Shown here: piece after piece, positions 34,039-41,532 of the stretch | Layout of the letters: every line of letters starts with the position of its first letter | Numbering within the stretch: the first letter of the stretch is position 1 | Notes under the pieces: generated by a model | Told to the model about the DNA's origin: nothing | What the model saw: only the letters and a program-made list of their open reading frames with translations | The model's database searches: none | Origin: Symbioplanes lichenis | GTDB taxonomy: Bacteria > Actinomycetota > Actinomycetes > Mycobacteriales > Micromonosporaceae | Length of the DNA stretch: 64,000 nt | NCBI RefSeq assembly: GCF_030709675.1 | Contig: NZ_JAUZQD010000007.1 | Location: forward strand, 310,001-374,000 | Reading direction: 5' to 3' | Program-made: the position numbers and the translations under genes

Positions 34039-35901
34039 TCAGTCCTCGGAGCCCGTCCCGGCGCCAGCCTCGGAACCGCCGCTCATCTCGCCGGTGGCAG
34101 CGGCCTCGAACCCGGCGTCGTCGCTCGCGCCCCGGGGGCTGCGGCGACGGCGGCGACGCGGCTTGGTGCCGGCCTCCGCCGAGTCGCCCGCCTCGGCGGA
34201 ATCCGACGACGGTGCCGAGGTGGAAGACGCCACGTCCGCGGAAGAGGAAGTGGAGGGCGAGGGCGCCGCATCCAGGGAGGAAGCGGAAGGCGCCGCGCCC
34301 GACGAGGAAGAAGAGGAGGCAGCCGACGATTCGGCGGTGACGGCCTCGTCCGCGCCGGTCACCAGCTTGCGGCGGCGCCGGCTGCGCGGGGCGCGAGCCG
34401 GAGCGTCCTCAGCCTCGGAGCCCGGACCCGAGCCGGAGTCCGCACCCGATCCGGAGTCGGAGCCGGAAGCGGACTCGTCGCCCGAGCGACCCCGGGACCG
34501 GCTGCGCGAGCGCGGCGGGCGGCCACTCTCCCCGCGGTCACGGTCACGGTCACGGTCACCGCGGCCGCGCCGGCGGGTGCCGCCCAGGTCCTCCTCGACC
34601 TCGGCCGCGAGGCCGGCGCGGTTGCGCTCGGCGGTCGGCAGGGTGCCCGAGATGTCCGTCGGGATGTCGAGGTCGGAGTAGAGCGCCGGCGAGGTGTGGT
34701 AGGTCTCCGGCGGCTGCGGGGCGTTGAGGCCCAGCGACTTGTCGATGAGGGCCCAGCGGGGCATGTCCTCCCAGTCCACGAACGTCACGGCGACGCCCGT
34801 GGCCCCCGCGCGGCCGGTGCGGCCGATGCGGTGGGTGTAGGTTTCCGGGTCCTCGGGGCAGTCGTAGTTGATGACGTGCGTCACACCGGAGACGTCGAGG
34901 CCGCGGGCGGCGACGTCGGTGGCGACGAGGACGTCGATCTTGCCGCTGCGGAAGGCGCGGAGGGCGCGCTCACGGGCACCCTGGCCGAGGTCACCGTGCA
35001 CGGCCGCCACGGCGAAGCCCCGGAAGTCGAGGTCCTCGGCGACGCGGTCGGCGGCTCGCTTCGTACGCGTGAAGATCATGGTGAGGCCGCGGCCGTGCGC
35101 CTGCAGGATGCGCGCCACCATCTCCACCTTGTTGAGCGGGTGGGTGCGGTAGACGACCTGCTTGGTCAGCGGCGACGCGGCGCTCTCGGCGGTGTGGCCG
35201 GCGTGGATCGTCACCGGGTGGCGCAGGAAGCGCCGGGACAGCGCGACGATCGGGTCGGGCATGGTCGCCGAGAAGAGCATGGTCTGCCGCTGCTCGGGGA
35301 GCATGGCGAGGATCTTCTCGACGTCTTCGAGGAAGCCCAGGTCGAGCATCCGGTCGGCCTCGTCGAGCACGAGGGCCTTGATGGAGTCGAGCTTGAGCTG
35401 CTTCTGCTTGGCGAGGTCGAGCAGGCGGCCGGGGGTGCCGACCAGGATCTCGACGCCCTTCTTGAGGACGTCGACCTGCGGCTCGTACGCGACGCCGCCG
35501 TAGATGGGCAGCACGCGCACGCCGCGCGTGGCGCCGGCCGCGGCCAGGTCGCGGGCGACCTGCAGGCCCAGCTCGCGGGTCGGGACGACGATGAGCGCCT
35601 GGGGCTTGCCGTCGGCGCCCTCGCCGGGCGACGTGATCCGCTCGAGCAGGGGCAGGCCGAAGCCGAGGGTCTTGCCGGTGCCGGTGGGCGCCTGGCCGAT
35701 GAGGTCGGTGCCGCGCAGCGCGATCGGGAGAGCATATTCCTGGATCGCGAAGGCCCTGGTGATCCCGGCGGCGGCCAGCGCCTCCACCGTCTCCGCGCGG
35801 ACGCCCAGCTCAGCGAAGGTGGGGCTGTCGGTGCGGACGGGGGCGCGGGTCAGCGCCGGGACCAGGGCGGGTTCTGTCTCGTTGGTGTCGATGTCGGTCA
35901 T
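34039..35901 (-). CDS. DEAD-box RNA helicase with long disordered tail
   Basis: The 620-residue protein has a full DEAD-box core at about 25-390: Q-motif FAIQEYALPIAL, APTGTGKT, PTRELGLQ, TPGRLLD, VLDEADRMLDLGF, SAT, then HGDLGQGARERALRAF, ATDVAARGLD and HRIGRTGRAG. The last 200 residues are low complexity: blocks of Arg/Ser/Asp (RGDRDRDRDRGES) alternate with Ser/Glu-rich acidic stretches. Such tails aid RNA binding and phase separation. It corresponds in position to mycobacterial rhlE (Rv3211) in a conserved gene neighbourhood. Confidence 0.93.
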   Translation of the reverse strand: MTDIDTNETEPALVPALTRAPVRTDSPTFAELGVRAETVEALAAAGITRAFAIQEYALPIALRGTDLIGQAPTGTGKTLGFGLPLLERITSPGEGADGKPQALIVVPTRELGLQVARDLAAAGATRGVRVLPIYGGVAYEPQVDVLKKGVEILVGTPGRLLDLAKQKQLKLDSIKALVLDEADRMLDLGFLEDVEKILAMLPEQRQTMLFSATMPDPIVALSRRFLRHPVTIHAGHTAESAASPLTKQVVYRTHPLNKVEMVARILQAHGRGLTMIFTRTKRAADRVAEDLDFRGFAVAAVHGDLGQGARERALRAFRSGKIDVLVATDVAARGLDVSGVTHVINYDCPEDPETYTHRIGRTGRAGATGVAVTFVDWEDMPRWALIDKSLGLNAPQPPETYHTSPALYSDLDIPTDISGTLPTAERNRAGLAAEVEEDLGGTRRRGRGDRDRDRDRGESGRPPRSRSRSRGRSGDESASGSDSGSGADSGSGPGSEAEDAPARAPRSRRRRKLVTGADEAVTAESSAASSSSSSGAAPSASSLDAAPSPSTSSSADVASSTSAPSSDSAEAGDSAEAGTKPRRRRRRSPRGASDDAGFEAAATGEMSGGSEAGAGTGSED

Positions 35902-36248
35902 GAAGTCCTACGGGTGCCTCTCGTGGTGCGCCCGTCGAATTCCTGGGCGCGATCTGGGTAGGGCGCGGGCCACACGCGAGAAAGGGCTCGCGGGCCGCAC
36001 GCGCGTCGCCGCGGCGAAACCAGCTGAGGAGTCCAGCCAGGGGAAGGGTCCAGAGGCCTGAAGCAGACCAGCTGAAGGATCGATGTGGGCGGCGACGCAG
36101 CAAGTCTACCCGACGGAGAGATTTCCCACCCCTGGCGCAAAGGGGACAATGCCCGCGACCTGCCCCGGAGCAATTGCCGGGCCATATGCTCCGGCGCCCG
36201 GCAAAAGGCGGTCAAGCGGCGAGATGTGAAAAGACTCAGATAGCGCGA
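35902..36248. other. Long 5' region of the DEAD-box gene
   Basis: About 350 bp without a convincing gene separates the helicase start from the DUF3107 terminator. It includes CGCGGGCC-rich inverted segments near 35960-36020 and an AT-richer patch at 36100-36130. Long 5' leaders are common for cold-induced DEAD-box helicases, so a structured UTR is plausible, but I see no defined element. Confidence 0.35.
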
Positions 36249-36281
36249 ACGCCGGGACCCGGACGATCCAGGTCCCGGCGT
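36249..36281 (-). terminator. Terminator hairpin after the DUF3107 gene
   Basis: ACGCCGGGACC and GGTCCCGGCGT pair perfectly over 11 bp around an 11-base loop. It lies 40 bases after the DUF3107 stop codon. There is no immediate U-run, as is common for actinobacterial terminators. Confidence 0.6.
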
Positions 36282-36320
36282 CCCGGGTGACGGGCGTGGC
36301 CCGCCCCCCGAAAGACCAGC

Positions 36321-36545
36321 TCAGCGCGTGGTGAAGCCGAACGGGCGGTTGGAGCTCTCGGCGATCTCCACGTAGGCCAGCTTGGCGGTCGGCACGATCA
36401 CCTTGCGGCCCTTCTCGTCGGTCAGGGTCAGGACGCTCTCCTTGGCCATCGCCTCGGTCACGAGCTGCTCGACCTCGGCCGGCGTCTGCGCGCTCTCCAG
36501 CACCAGCTCGCGCGCGGCGTACTGCACGCCGATCTTGACCTCCAC
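36321..36545 (-). CDS. DUF3107 small conserved protein
   Basis: The 74-residue protein (VEVKIGVQYAARELVLES ... KVIVPTAKLAYVEIA) belongs to DUF3107, the family of M. tuberculosis TB9.4 (Rv3208A). Function is unknown, but presence across actinobacteria is broad. GTG 36545 is chosen because GGGAGGGACC lies directly upstream, and the family starts here. It sits between the helicase and TetR genes, the same order as in mycobacteria. Confidence 0.88.
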   Translation of the reverse strand: MEVKIGVQYAARELVLESAQTPAEVEQLVTEAMAKESVLTLTDEKGRKVIVPTAKLAYVEIAESSNRPFGFTTR

Positions 36546-36582
36546 GGGTCCCTCCCTCTCAGCAGTCTGTACGAAGTGAAGG

Positions 36583-37245
36583 CTAGCCGATTTCCGCAGG
36601 CGTTCCCGGCGTTGACTCACCCTGCAGCGGGAAGCTGGCGATGCCGCGCCAGATCAGGGCCGCGACCAGCGACTCCGCCTCGTCCTTGGGGGTCTGCCGC
36701 CCGGTGGCCAGCCAGTATTGCGCGGCCTGGCCCGCGGCCCCGACCAGGCCGGAGGCGATCAGCTCGGCGTTGGCCTGGCTCAGCCCTGTGTCCGACACCA
36801 CGGTGTCCGTGACGGCGGCGATGCAGCCCTGCTCGACCCGCTCGACCCGCTCGCGGACCTGCGGATCGTTGCGCAGGTCGGACTCGAAGACGAGCCGGAA
36901 CGCCTCGCTCTCGTGGTCGACGAAGTCGAAGTAGGCCCGGGTGGCGCCCTTGACCCGCTCCTTGTTGTCCGGCGTGGCCAGCATCGCGCCGCGTACCTTG
37001 GCGATTATCGCGTCGCAGTGCGTGTCCAGCAGGGCGAGATAGAGCTCGAGCTTGCCCGGGAAGTGCTGGTAGAGCACGGGCTTGGAGACGCCCGCCCGCT
37101 CGGCGATCTCGTCCATGGCGGCGGCGTGGTAGCCCTGAGCCACGAAGATCTGCTGCGCGGCGGCAAGCAGTTGCTTACGGCGCGCGGAGCGCGGCAGGCG
37201 CGTCGGGCGCCCCGCCGTCTGGGCTCCGCCGGACGCAGCGGTCAT
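36583..37245 (-). CDS. TetR-family regulator
   Basis: The 220-residue protein has an N-terminal HTH (MDEIAERAGVSKPVLYQHFPGKLELYLALLD, about 40-72) and a helical ligand domain ending in LIWRGIASFPLQ. Start ATG 37245 follows GGAGG. It corresponds by context to Rv3208 of M. tuberculosis. Targets are unknown; it may regulate itself and the divergent 711-residue gene across the 158-bp gap. Confidence 0.88.
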   Translation of the reverse strand: MTAASGGAQTAGRPTRLPRSARRKQLLAAAQQIFVAQGYHAAAMDEIAERAGVSKPVLYQHFPGKLELYLALLDTHCDAIIAKVRGAMLATPDNKERVKGATRAYFDFVDHESEAFRLVFESDLRNDPQVRERVERVEQGCIAAVTDTVVSDTGLSQANAELIASGLVGAAGQAAQYWLATGRQTPKDEAESLVAALIWRGIASFPLQGESTPGTPAEIG

Positions 37246-37403
37246 GTCTACCAACCTCCGAGCTCGTCTCCGCGCCGCGCGGGCCGACGCGGCTGCCCGG
37301 TTCGGCGATGGTCGCGTCCGGGCGGGCAAAAGTCGCAACGCTGCAACTTATCGCCACTGCCACAACACGGTAGCCTCAGCACGGGGCAAGCGAGGAGCGT
37401 GGT

Positions 37404-39539
37404 GTGGACGAAACAGGGCAGAACGGTGACGGAGGTACCGCGGAAGGCGGTACCGGTGCCGAGTCGCACGACCGTGCCCTGGTGAACGGCTGGGCCCCAC
37501 GGGAGAGCCCGTGGTCCGCCGGCAGCGCGCTCGACGCGGAGAAGGCGGAGAACGACCTCCCGTCGTGGCGCCGCCCGGCCACCGAGATCCGTCCCTACAC
37601 CCGGGAGCGTTCCCTGACCACCGACTCGTCGCCGAGCGACCTCCGCGCCTATGCCGTGCCCCCGCCGCCGCACAACTTCCAGCCGTCGCCGCAGTCCGAG
37701 CGCGCGGCCGGAGGTCCTTACCAGCCGGGGCCGCAGAACGAGCGGCAGAGCCAGCCGCACGAGCGTCCGGGCGCCGCGCCGGTCTCCCCGGTGCCGCTGA
37801 CCGGGCCGATGCCGGGCTCGCCCGCCGCCCGCCCCTCCTCCCCGGCGCCGGTCGGGGCCGAAGGAGGCACCCGCGCGGAGAGGGCAGACAGAGCCGGGGG
37901 CGGCACCCCGCGCTGGCAGGAGAGCCGCGTCCGCTACGACGACCTGCTCTCCCCGCTGCCACCCGCCGACGAGCCCGGCCGCCCCGATCCGCTCTCGCCC
38001 GAGCTGCTGCGCGGCGAGGAGCCCCGGGCCGCCGCGTCGGCCAGCGCGCCGCCCTACCCGTACGAGGGTGATCTGGACGACTCCCGCCGCGACACCCGGA
38101 TGGCCTTCCCCGCGGAGCGCCCGTCCCGATCGGCCCCGCGCCCGTGGGGGAGCCCCGACGCCGCCCGGCACGCCCAGCCGACGCCGATGGAAGGCCTGCC
38201 GCAGGTCGCCCCGGCCGACGACGCCCGCTCCGGTGATCAGGGCCCCGGCCGCCCGTCGTACGATCCCTCCAGCTTCCCGCGCCGGCTGCCCTACGAGCCG
38301 GCGTTCCCCGCCCGCCCCGGTGACCCCGGGGCCGGCAGCACGGGTGAGCAGACCCCCGCGTTGCCCCAGCGCGTCCCGGCCCGGCCGGACGTGCCCACCG
38401 TCCCGGAGCCGCCGTCCGTGGAGCCCTCGGCCGAGACCCCCGCGCTGGCGCGCATCGCCACGCACCTGCGCCGCGACGACGCGCTCGAGTCGCACGAGCG
38501 GCAGGAGGGCTTCGACGTCAAAGCGATCCTGGAGGCCGTCCGCGAGGTGCCCGGGGTCCGCGACGCCGCCCTGCGCACCACGCCCGCCGGGGCGAACAGC
38601 CTGCGCCTCGACCTCGCCGAGGGCGCCGACCCGGCCGAGGTGAGCCGCCAGGTCGCCCGCCTGCTGCAGGACCGCATGGGCCTCGACGCCGCCATGCAGG
38701 GCGCCGCGCCGCTGGGTGGCATGCCGCCCGCACCGGCGCCGCGCTCGGCTCCGCCCGGACCCGCGCCCCGGTCCGGCCCGCCGTCGCCCGCGCCTCGATC
38801 GGCCCCGCCGTCACCCGCGCCCCGGTCGGCCCCGCCGGCTGCGGCGGCACCCAGGTCCGCGCCGCCGGCGAGCACGGGGGCCCCGGCGACCCCGGCATCC
38901 CGGTCGGTGTCGCCGGCTCCGCTGCGTCCGGGCCCGGCGCCCGCCTCCGCGCCGCCGTCGGTCACCCGGCCCGGCGCGAACCCGGCGTCGTTCCCGACAG
39001 CGGGCACCTATCAGTCCGGCGCGGGCTATGCCCCGTTCGTGCCGGCGCAGCCCAACCCGGCCGGCCGTACGCTGCCCCAGCGCAACCCGGCCGGTGAGAG
39101 CCCGCGGCCGCTGCTCGAGCCCGGCGACCGCCCCGGCCCGCGCATCATGATCGAGAACGTGCAGGTCAACACGTTCGGCACGGAGGCCACCGTGTCCGTG
39201 CGCCTGACCGTGGGCGGCCGGATCGCCGCGGGGGAGGCCACCGGTCCGGCCTTCGACGGCTACCTGCTGCGGCTCTGTGCCACGGCCACCGCGCACGCCG
39301 TCGACCAGTTGCTCGGCCACTCGATGCACGTCGAGGGGCCGGCCAAATGCTATGTCGAGCACGCGGCGGTCGTACCCTTCGGGTCCATCCAGGTGGCGGT
39401 GGCAGTCGTGCTGCTCGCCACCGACGGCTGGGTCGAGCAGCTCGCGGGCTCGGCCGTGGTCACCGGCGACGACCGGGACGCCATGGTGCGCGCCACACTC
39501 GCGGCGGTCAACCGGAGGCTTGAGGCACTCTTGTCCTGA
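37404..39539 (+). CDS. Large disordered protein with two conserved-looking modules, function unknown
   Basis: The 711-residue protein is mostly Pro/Ala/Arg/Ser-rich and disordered. Two folded modules stand out. One at about 345-435 (LARIATHLRRDDALE ... LRLDLAEGADPAEVSRQVARLLQDRMG) looks like a small alpha/beta domain. The other at about 577-711 (PRIMIENVQVNTFGTEATVSVRLTVGGRIAAGEATG ... VVPFGSIQVAVAVVLLATDG) has alternating beta strands and helices, vaguely like the regulatory domain of LeuA-type enzymes. No catalytic motif, signal peptide or membrane helix is seen. GAGGAG precedes GTG 37404. It overlaps the hydrolase gene (TGATG), so the two are co-translated. Confidence 0.6.
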   Translation: MDETGQNGDGGTAEGGTGAESHDRALVNGWAPRESPWSAGSALDAEKAENDLPSWRRPATEIRPYTRERSLTTDSSPSDLRAYAVPPPPHNFQPSPQSERAAGGPYQPGPQNERQSQPHERPGAAPVSPVPLTGPMPGSPAARPSSPAPVGAEGGTRAERADRAGGGTPRWQESRVRYDDLLSPLPPADEPGRPDPLSPELLRGEEPRAAASASAPPYPYEGDLDDSRRDTRMAFPAERPSRSAPRPWGSPDAARHAQPTPMEGLPQVAPADDARSGDQGPGRPSYDPSSFPRRLPYEPAFPARPGDPGAGSTGEQTPALPQRVPARPDVPTVPEPPSVEPSAETPALARIATHLRRDDALESHERQEGFDVKAILEAVREVPGVRDAALRTTPAGANSLRLDLAEGADPAEVSRQVARLLQDRMGLDAAMQGAAPLGGMPPAPAPRSAPPGPAPRSGPPSPAPRSAPPSPAPRSAPPAAAAPRSAPPASTGAPATPASRSVSPAPLRPGPAPASAPPSVTRPGANPASFPTAGTYQSGAGYAPFVPAQPNPAGRTLPQRNPAGESPRPLLEPGDRPGPRIMIENVQVNTFGTEATVSVRLTVGGRIAAGEATGPAFDGYLLRLCATATAHAVDQLLGHSMHVEGPAKCYVEHAAVVPFGSIQVAVAVVLLATDGWVEQLAGSAVVTGDDRDAMVRATLAAVNRRLEALLS

Positions 39540-40510
39540 TGAAGGGTGCACAACTAGCGGCCGACGAGGCCCTCCCGCCGGACGGTGCCGTTCCGCCGCC
39601 GTGGCCGGCTCGCAAGATCCAGGTCGGCGGCGCGATGCTGCACGTGCGCGACACCCCCGGCACCGCGCCCTCGGCGGAGCCCGCGGTCTATGTGCACGGG
39701 CTCGGCGGCTCCTCGCAGAACTGGACGGACGTCGCCGGGCTGCTGGCCGACCGCCTCGACGGCCAGGCCGTGGACCTGCCCGGCTTCGGCTACAGCGATC
39801 CGACGCGGCGCTACTCGGTGCCGGCCTTCGCTGCGGGGCTCATCGCCTATCTGGAGTACGCGGACCGCGGCCCGGTCCATCTGGTGGGCAACTCGCTCGG
39901 GGGCTCCATCGCCGTACGCGTGGCCGCCCTCCGCCCCGACCTGGTGCGCACCCTCAGCCTGATCAGCCCGGCGATGCCGTTCCTCAACCCCCGGCGCACC
40001 GCGCAGGGCCCGTTGCTCCCGCTGCTCGCCCTGCCCCGGGCCGACCTCGTCTATGCGTGGGGCCTGGGCCGGATGACCGTCGAGGAGGTCGCCGACCAGG
40101 TGATCCGCGCCTGCTTCGGCGACACGGCCAAGGTCAGCGACCAGCGGCGGGCCGAGGCGACGGAGGAGATCCGGCTGCGTTACACGGTCGAGCACTACCC
40201 GAAGGCGTACATGGGAACGCTGCGCGGCCTGGTCTCGAGCTTCCTCCGGGCGTACCTGCCGGGGGCGAACTCGCAGTGGCGGCTGGCCGCCCGCGTGACC
40301 GTGCCCACCCTCGTGATCGGCGGGATGCGCGACACGCTCGTCGACTCGCGCGTGCCGGCTCAGGTGGCGCGGGCGATTCCGGACAGCCGGCTGCTGCTCC
40401 TGCCCGGCGTCGGCCACGTCGCCCAGATGGAGGTGCCGCGCCTGGTGGCCCGCGGCATCCTCGGCCTGCTCGACGAGGTGCGGGGCAAGGCGCCCACAGC
40501 CACCGTGTGA
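39539..40510 (+). CDS. Alpha/beta hydrolase
   Basis: The 323-residue enzyme has the fold's core: oxyanion HGLGGSS, nucleophile elbow GNSLGG, acid in GMRDTLVD and catalytic His in LPGVGHVAQME. It starts by TGATG overlap with the preceding large protein. There is no signal peptide, so it acts in the cytoplasm. Substrate unknown; an esterase or epoxide-hydrolase-like role is possible. Confidence 0.85.
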   Translation: MKGAQLAADEALPPDGAVPPPWPARKIQVGGAMLHVRDTPGTAPSAEPAVYVHGLGGSSQNWTDVAGLLADRLDGQAVDLPGFGYSDPTRRYSVPAFAAGLIAYLEYADRGPVHLVGNSLGGSIAVRVAALRPDLVRTLSLISPAMPFLNPRRTAQGPLLPLLALPRADLVYAWGLGRMTVEEVADQVIRACFGDTAKVSDQRRAEATEEIRLRYTVEHYPKAYMGTLRGLVSSFLRAYLPGANSQWRLAARVTVPTLVIGGMRDTLVDSRVPAQVARAIPDSRLLLLPGVGHVAQMEVPRLVARGILGLLDEVRGKAPTATV

Positions 40511-40538
40511 GAGGGATCATTGTGGCAGGGTGAGGGCG

Positions 40539-41351
40539 ATGGCCGAGTCCCCGACACCCGCGCCCGGCCGCCGCTGGCTGCCCGCCACGCTGCTCGCCGG
40601 GGTCGTGCTGGTCGCCGGCGCCCTCCTCCTCCCGCGCGTGTGGTCGGTGACGTCCGCCACGCCCGTCGCCTCACAAAAGCCGCGTCCAACGAAGATCGAA
40701 GAGCCCCGTCCGACGAAGAGCGCGGGACGAACGCCTGCGGACCCGCTCTCGCTGCCCGGCAAGGTGCCCACCCAGGGCTCGGGCACCTTCACCCATGCGC
40801 CGGGAACGAGCAAAATCTTCGGCACCCGGGGTACGCTCCGCCGCTTCCGAGTGGCCGTCGAAGACGGCAGTGGCGAGAACGTCCGCGCGTTCGCCGCCGC
40901 GGTCGAGGCCACGCTCGGCGACCCGCGCAGCTGGGCCGGGACGGGACAGGTACGCCTCCAGCGCGTCCCGGTCACCACGGCCGCCGGCTTCACCGTGTAC
41001 CTCGCCACGCGCACCACGGCGGGCCGCATGTGCGCGAACGGTGGCGTCGACATCACGGTCGGCGGGCGCCCGTACACGTCGTGCCGGACGACCGGCCGGG
41101 CCGTCATCAACCTCGACCGGTGGCGGCTCTCGGCGCCGACCTACGTGGCCGCGAAGGTGTCGCTCGCCGTCTACCGCCAGTACGTGATCAACCACGAGGT
41201 CGGGCACGAGCTCGGCCGGCACCACGAGGGCTGCCCGCGGCGGGGCGGGCCGGCGCCGGTCATGGTGCAGCAGACCCTGACGCTGCGGGGCTGCACGCCC
41301 TACGCCTGGCCCCGCGAGGACGGCCGGACGCTGCGCGGCCCCGCCCTCTGA
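40539..41351 (+). CDS. DUF3152 membrane-anchored metalloprotease-like protein
   Basis: The 270-residue protein has one N-terminal membrane helix (about 16-35), a basic Pro/Thr linker and a DUF3152 domain. The zincin motif HEVGHELGRHHEGC near residue 220 supplies three His ligands and the catalytic Glu; several paired Cys (MCANGG, TSCRTTG, HEGC, RGC) suggest disulfides outside the cell. GAGGG precedes ATG 40539. It corresponds to Rv3207c of M. tuberculosis by domain and context. A second, larger paralogue follows at 41533. Confidence 0.85.
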   Translation: MAESPTPAPGRRWLPATLLAGVVLVAGALLLPRVWSVTSATPVASQKPRPTKIEEPRPTKSAGRTPADPLSLPGKVPTQGSGTFTHAPGTSKIFGTRGTLRRFRVAVEDGSGENVRAFAAAVEATLGDPRSWAGTGQVRLQRVPVTTAAGFTVYLATRTTAGRMCANGGVDITVGGRPYTSCRTTGRAVINLDRWRLSAPTYVAAKVSLAVYRQYVINHEVGHELGRHHEGCPRRGGPAPVMVQQTLTLRGCTPYAWPREDGRTLRGPAL

Positions 41352-41532
41352 CCGATGCCTCCCGCCCCTTTCGCGTACGCCTCCCAGCCCCCGATCCTGC
41401 CTGCTCACGCCCTTCGGCCCAGCCGGTGGGGGCGGTTCGGCCGGGGCGGCATCACCTGGGAGTCGATGGTTCTGAGGTGGTCTCGCGAAACGCCTGTGAC
41501 GAGCCGCCGCCTCTGGCACTCTGGCGTTTGTT

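Noticed and set aside
36061..36240. Cold-shock type RNA element or riboswitch before the DEAD-box gene
   Set aside because: No conserved core of a known riboswitch is recognisable; only the length of the leader is suggestive.
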